DNA of 7,729 bases, taken from assembly GCA_012515455.1 (NCBI GenBank), contig JAAYYJ010000502.1:1-7729 (forward strand), in the 5' to 3' direction. Each line of letters starts with the position of its first letter. Positions within the stretch are counted from its first letter, which is position 1. Of this stretch, positions 5,606 through 7,729 are shown one piece after another. Made by a program: the position numbers and the translations under genes. Source of the stretch: Oligosphaeraceae bacterium. Its GTDB lineage: Bacteria; Verrucomicrobiota; Lentisphaeria; Oligosphaerales; Oligosphaeraceae. The notes below the pieces were generated by a model. That model ran no database searches and had not been told where the DNA came from. It saw only the letters and a list, made by a program, of their open reading frames with translations.

Positions 5606-6613
5606 TTATGACTGCCCGCAGAGTCTCTCCCGCAGGGGCTGAGCTTCAATCGCGGCGGTGCCGACATAACCCACCACTACTCCGGCGGCGGCATTGGCGA
5701 TGCGGGCGGCCTCCTCCGGGGATGCGCCGGCCAGCAACGCCATGGTCATGGTCGCCATCACGGTGTCGCCGGCACCGGACACATCAAAGACCTGGCGGGC
5801 TTCGGTGGGGATGTGGTAAGGCCGGGCGGCGTCCCGGCGAAACAGTGCCATCCCCTCGGCACCGAGAGTAATCAGCAGCAGTTCCGGCTGCCAGATATCC
5901 ATCAGAATGGCTCCGACGCGCAGCAGCTCCTGGTCTTCCAGCGGCAGCCCCCGGCTGGGCTGGAAGGGCCGTCCGGCGAGGGTGAAAGCTTCTGCCCGGT
6001 TCGGCGTCATCAGCTTCAACCCCTGCACGGAAAACAGATGCGTGGGGTGGGGGTCAAGGGTGGTGAAGATTCCGGCGGCCTGGGCGCAGTCGCAGACCGC
6101 CTGCATGAATTCCTGGTCGAAAATGCCCTTGGCGTAGTCTTCCAGAATCAGGGCCTGAATGCCGCCCGATTGCAGTTCCTGCTGCAGCGACTGCAGCAGC
6201 TTCTGACGCAGAGTTGAGGACAGCTCGGCTTTGTTTTCGCTGTCAATGCGCACGACCTGCTGGTTCCCGGCCAGGACTCTGGTCTTGACCGTGGTCGGAC
6301 GGTCCGGGTCGACCTGCAACGCGCTGATGTCGGCACCGGCCTGCAGCAGCAGCCGGCGCAGCTCTTCGCCCTCCTGATCACAACCGATGCAGCCTACCGC
6401 CAGGGCGGACGCGCCCAGGGAGAGGACGTTGCGCGCGACGTTGGCCGCGCCGCCGGGCACTGCGCTGGAACGGCTAACCTCGACCACCGGCACCGGCGCT
6501 TCCTGGGAAATGCGAGTGGCATTGCCCCAGATATAGCGGTCCAGCATCAAGTCTCCCAGCACTGCGACCCGGAAGCGGGGGAATTCCGACAGATAATCAC
6601 AGAGGTTATTCAT
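5606..6613 (-). CDS. rfaE1: D-glycero-beta-D-manno-heptose-7-phosphate kinase, kinase-only RfaE1/HldA type
   Basis: This PfkB/ribokinase-family enzyme phosphorylates heptose-7-phosphate at C1 on the way to ADP-heptose for the LPS inner core. The 335 residues cover only the kinase half of bifunctional HldE (about 477 residues in E. coli); there is no cytidylyl/adenylyltransferase-like domain, so a separate HldC-type partner would be needed. Diagnostic blocks are GDLMLDRYIWG (20-30), RISQEAPVPVVEV (34-46), PGGAANVARN (53-62), KTRVLAGNQQVVRID (110-124), LDPHPTHLF (186-194), LMTPNRAEA (201-209), and the ATP/anion-hole motif DVSGAGDTVMAT (277-288) with catalytic Asp283. The GNQQVVRID block separates RfaE-type kinases from ordinary ribokinases. 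The start overlaps the end of the FHA-like gene by 8 nt (ATGAATAA) without its own good ribosome site, pointing to coupling. Heptose-1,7 product and stereochemistry are inferred from the family. Confidence 0.9.
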   Translation of the reverse strand: MNNLCDYLSEFPRFRVAVLGDLMLDRYIWGNATRISQEAPVPVVEVSRSSAVPGGAANVARNVLSLGASALAVGCIGCDQEGEELRRLLLQAGADISALQVDPDRPTTVKTRVLAGNQQVVRIDSENKAELSSTLRQKLLQSLQQELQSGGIQALILEDYAKGIFDQEFMQAVCDCAQAAGIFTTLDPHPTHLFSVQGLKLMTPNRAEAFTLAGRPFQPSRGLPLEDQELLRVGAILMDIWQPELLLITLGAEGMALFRRDAARPYHIPTEARQVFDVSGAGDTVMATMTMALLAGASPEEAARIANAAAGVVVGYVGTAAIEAQPLRERLCGQS

Positions 6614-7373
6614 AGGCGATATTTTCGATTATTTCTTTCACCGGGCGGTCCAGGTCCAAGGCTGGTGGCACCGGCACCAGCTGCGCTTTCTCCAACAGGA
6701 GGATGTCCTGCTCAATTCGATTCAGCGCGGTCAGCATATCGGTGCGCTGGCGGCGGGTCAAAGCATCGGTGTTGCGGCGCAAATAGCGGGTCCGGCGCAG
6801 CAGCTCCTGCTCGTACTCGGCCAGCAAGGCTTGCACAATGGGGTCGCTGCTCCTGCAGTTGCGGATGGCCCGGCGCAAGTCATCGGTCTTTTCCACGATG
6901 CTCAGGCGCAGCTGCTGACCGTACCAGAAGTTGCCGTCTTTGAGCTGATGCGGTAGAATGAAGATCAGCAGCACTTGCGCTGCCAGGACCAAGGCGATGC
7001 CGGCCTTGGTCAGACGCCCTAGAGCGTCGCTGCGCCAGGACTGCCCGGCCCGCGGATAGAGCAGAAAAAAACGGATTTTCCAGCCGGGGATTTCCAGCCA
7101 GTCGCCGCTGCGCAGCAGCGGCTGCCCGAGCAGCGGCTGCTGATTCAGTGTGGCCGGGCAGCCGGGCAGGCTCTCGACCGCATATTTGCCGGTGCTGCCG
7201 CAGCTGATCTGCAGGCATTCAGCTGGTCCGTCCGGCAGGCGGCATTGGCAGTGTTCTCCTGCGCCGATGCGCACCGGGTCGTTCTGGGGGTGCGGGAATG
7301 TGACCAGCCGTCCCGGTGCAAAAGAATCCTCCGGGGAACTGCTGCCGGGATGAATGGTCAGTTGAAAGGTCAT
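6606..7373 (-). CDS. Single-pass membrane protein with a degenerate FHA-like domain
   Basis: The 255-residue product is not a family I can name with certainty. Residues 33-104 have the outline of a forkhead-associated (FHA) domain: VRIGAGEHCQCRLPD at the start, an LNQ motif (76-78) where FHA proteins have NG, and LLRSGDWLEIPGWKIRF (86-102) at the end. The Ser and His that bind phosphothreonine in active FHA domains are not apparent, so phosphopeptide binding is doubtful. Residues 122-141 form one transmembrane helix, preceded by basic residues, which suggests the FHA-like part is cytoplasmic and the last ~115 residues are outside. That end is highly charged, helical and probably coiled (about 155-230). 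The ATG at 7373 is 10 nt after the Clp stop; a TTG at 7427 is also possible and would overlap the Clp gene. The stop overlaps the heptose kinase start by 8 nt, so it is cotranslated with envelope genes. Confidence 0.65.
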   Translation of the reverse strand: MTFQLTIHPGSSSPEDSFAPGRLVTFPHPQNDPVRIGAGEHCQCRLPDGPAECLQISCGSTGKYAVESLPGCPATLNQQPLLGQPLLRSGDWLEIPGWKIRFFLLYPRAGQSWRSDALGRLTKAGIALVLAAQVLLIFILPHQLKDGNFWYGQQLRLSIVEKTDDLRRAIRNCRSSDPIVQALLAEYEQELLRRTRYLRRNTDALTRRQRTDMLTALNRIEQDILLLEKAQLVPVPPALDLDRPVKEIIENIAYE

Positions 7374-7383
7374 GGTGCGGGGG

Positions 7384-7729
7384 TTATCTTGACACCGGCT
7401 GCAATGGCTCCGGGCCTGGTTCGACAACGTCAGTCAGAGGGGGCTCCGGGATGCTTTGCTCCTGTGCGGCGATGGCAAAACACAGTTCGTCGGCCTGGGG
7501 GCTTTGCGAGACCGTGACCGTGCAGGCGCGGTTGCTCAAATCCAGGCCGAGGATATTTTCGGCCAGCGGGTCCTCCAGGCTCTGCTCCACCACCCGGCGG
7601 ACTTCCCGGGCGCCGCACTCGGGCTTGTAACTCTTCTCCAGTAGGAAGGCTCGGGCGCTGTCCTCGAGGCTCAGACTGCAGTTTTTCTCCTGCAGGCGCC
7701 GGGTGATCTTGTCCAGTTCCAAATCGATC
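7384..7729 (-). CDS. C-terminal end of a Clp/HSP100 AAA+ ATPase (partial)
   Basis: The frame enters at the right edge and ends at a TAA at 7386-7384; the N-terminal part lies outside the window. About 114 residues are visible. The first 58 match the small subdomain after the second AAA+ module of ClpA/ClpB/ClpC proteins: ELDKITRRLQEKNCSLSLEDSARAFLLEKSY, the sensor-2 region GAREVRRVVEQ, and LEDPLAENIL. The sensor-2 arginine (GAR) is kept, but the usual GARPL(R/K)R reads GAREVRR. After the domain comes a tail of about 50 residues that turns acidic and proline-rich (DVVEPGPEPLQP). These ATPases unfold proteins for a ClpP protease or rescue aggregates; which one this is cannot be told without the N-terminus and the ClpP-binding loop. 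The FHA-like gene begins 10 nt downstream. Confidence 0.82.
   Translation of the reverse strand, partial: IDLELDKITRRLQEKNCSLSLEDSARAFLLEKSYKPECGAREVRRVVEQSLEDPLAENILGLDLSNRACTVTVSQSPQADELCFAIAAQEQSIPEPPLTDVVEPGPEPLQPVSR

Noticed and set aside
4462..5871. A 469-codon open frame on the plus strand spanning parts of kdsA, kdsB and the heptose kinase gene
   Set aside because: It runs antisense to three genes with complete catalytic motifs, crosses their boundaries, and its product is low in recognisable structure. GC-rich codon use removes stops from the opposite strand.
1..7729. CRISPR arrays, insertion sequences, tRNA or rRNA genes and phage or toxin-antitoxin genes
   Set aside because: No spaced direct repeats, transposase motifs, cloverleaf-like sequence or rRNA segments were seen; the genes are housekeeping and envelope genes of even composition.

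Overview
The window is ordinary chromosomal DNA from a GC-rich, Gram-negative bacterium whose outer membrane carries lipopolysaccharide (LPS) with Kdo and probably heptose. Every well-supported gene lies on the minus strand, so the region reads from right to left. The species cannot be fixed from the sequence. The divergent LptC-like protein and the gene order, unlike the E. coli one in detail, would suit a phylum outside Proteobacteria (for example the PVC group), but that is a guess.

The main block runs from the right edge to about 800. In order of transcription it holds the 3' end of a Clp/HSP100 AAA+ ATPase, a membrane protein with a degenerate FHA-like domain, a heptose-7-phosphate kinase (RfaE1/HldA type), kdsB, kdsA, kdsC, an LptC-like protein, lptA, lptB and hpf. 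Most junctions are tight: overlaps of 8, 32 and 4 nt, and gaps of 4 to 54 nt. Only the lptB-hpf gap is wider, at 122 nt. A strong intrinsic terminator at 798-833 lies after hpf, so the block looks like one long operon or a set of coupled transcripts. Beyond the terminator lies a dCMP deaminase gene, and the left edge has a short stretch whose coding strand is unclear.

The genes form a pathway. KdsA makes Kdo-8-phosphate, KdsC removes the phosphate and KdsB activates Kdo with CTP. The kinase acts in ADP-heptose supply for the inner core. LptB, LptA and the LptC-like protein belong to the machine that moves finished LPS to the outer membrane. The kdsC-lptC-lptA-lptB-(rpoN)-hpf order known from E. 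coli is recognisable here without rpoN. The Clp and FHA-like genes at the head of the block are the least expected members.

I found no mobile element, CRISPR array, tRNA or rRNA, and no clear novel system. The best leads are the FHA-like membrane protein, the LptC-like protein with its repeated Cys motif, the C-terminal tail of LptA, and a ten-base G:C run between kdsB and kdsA.
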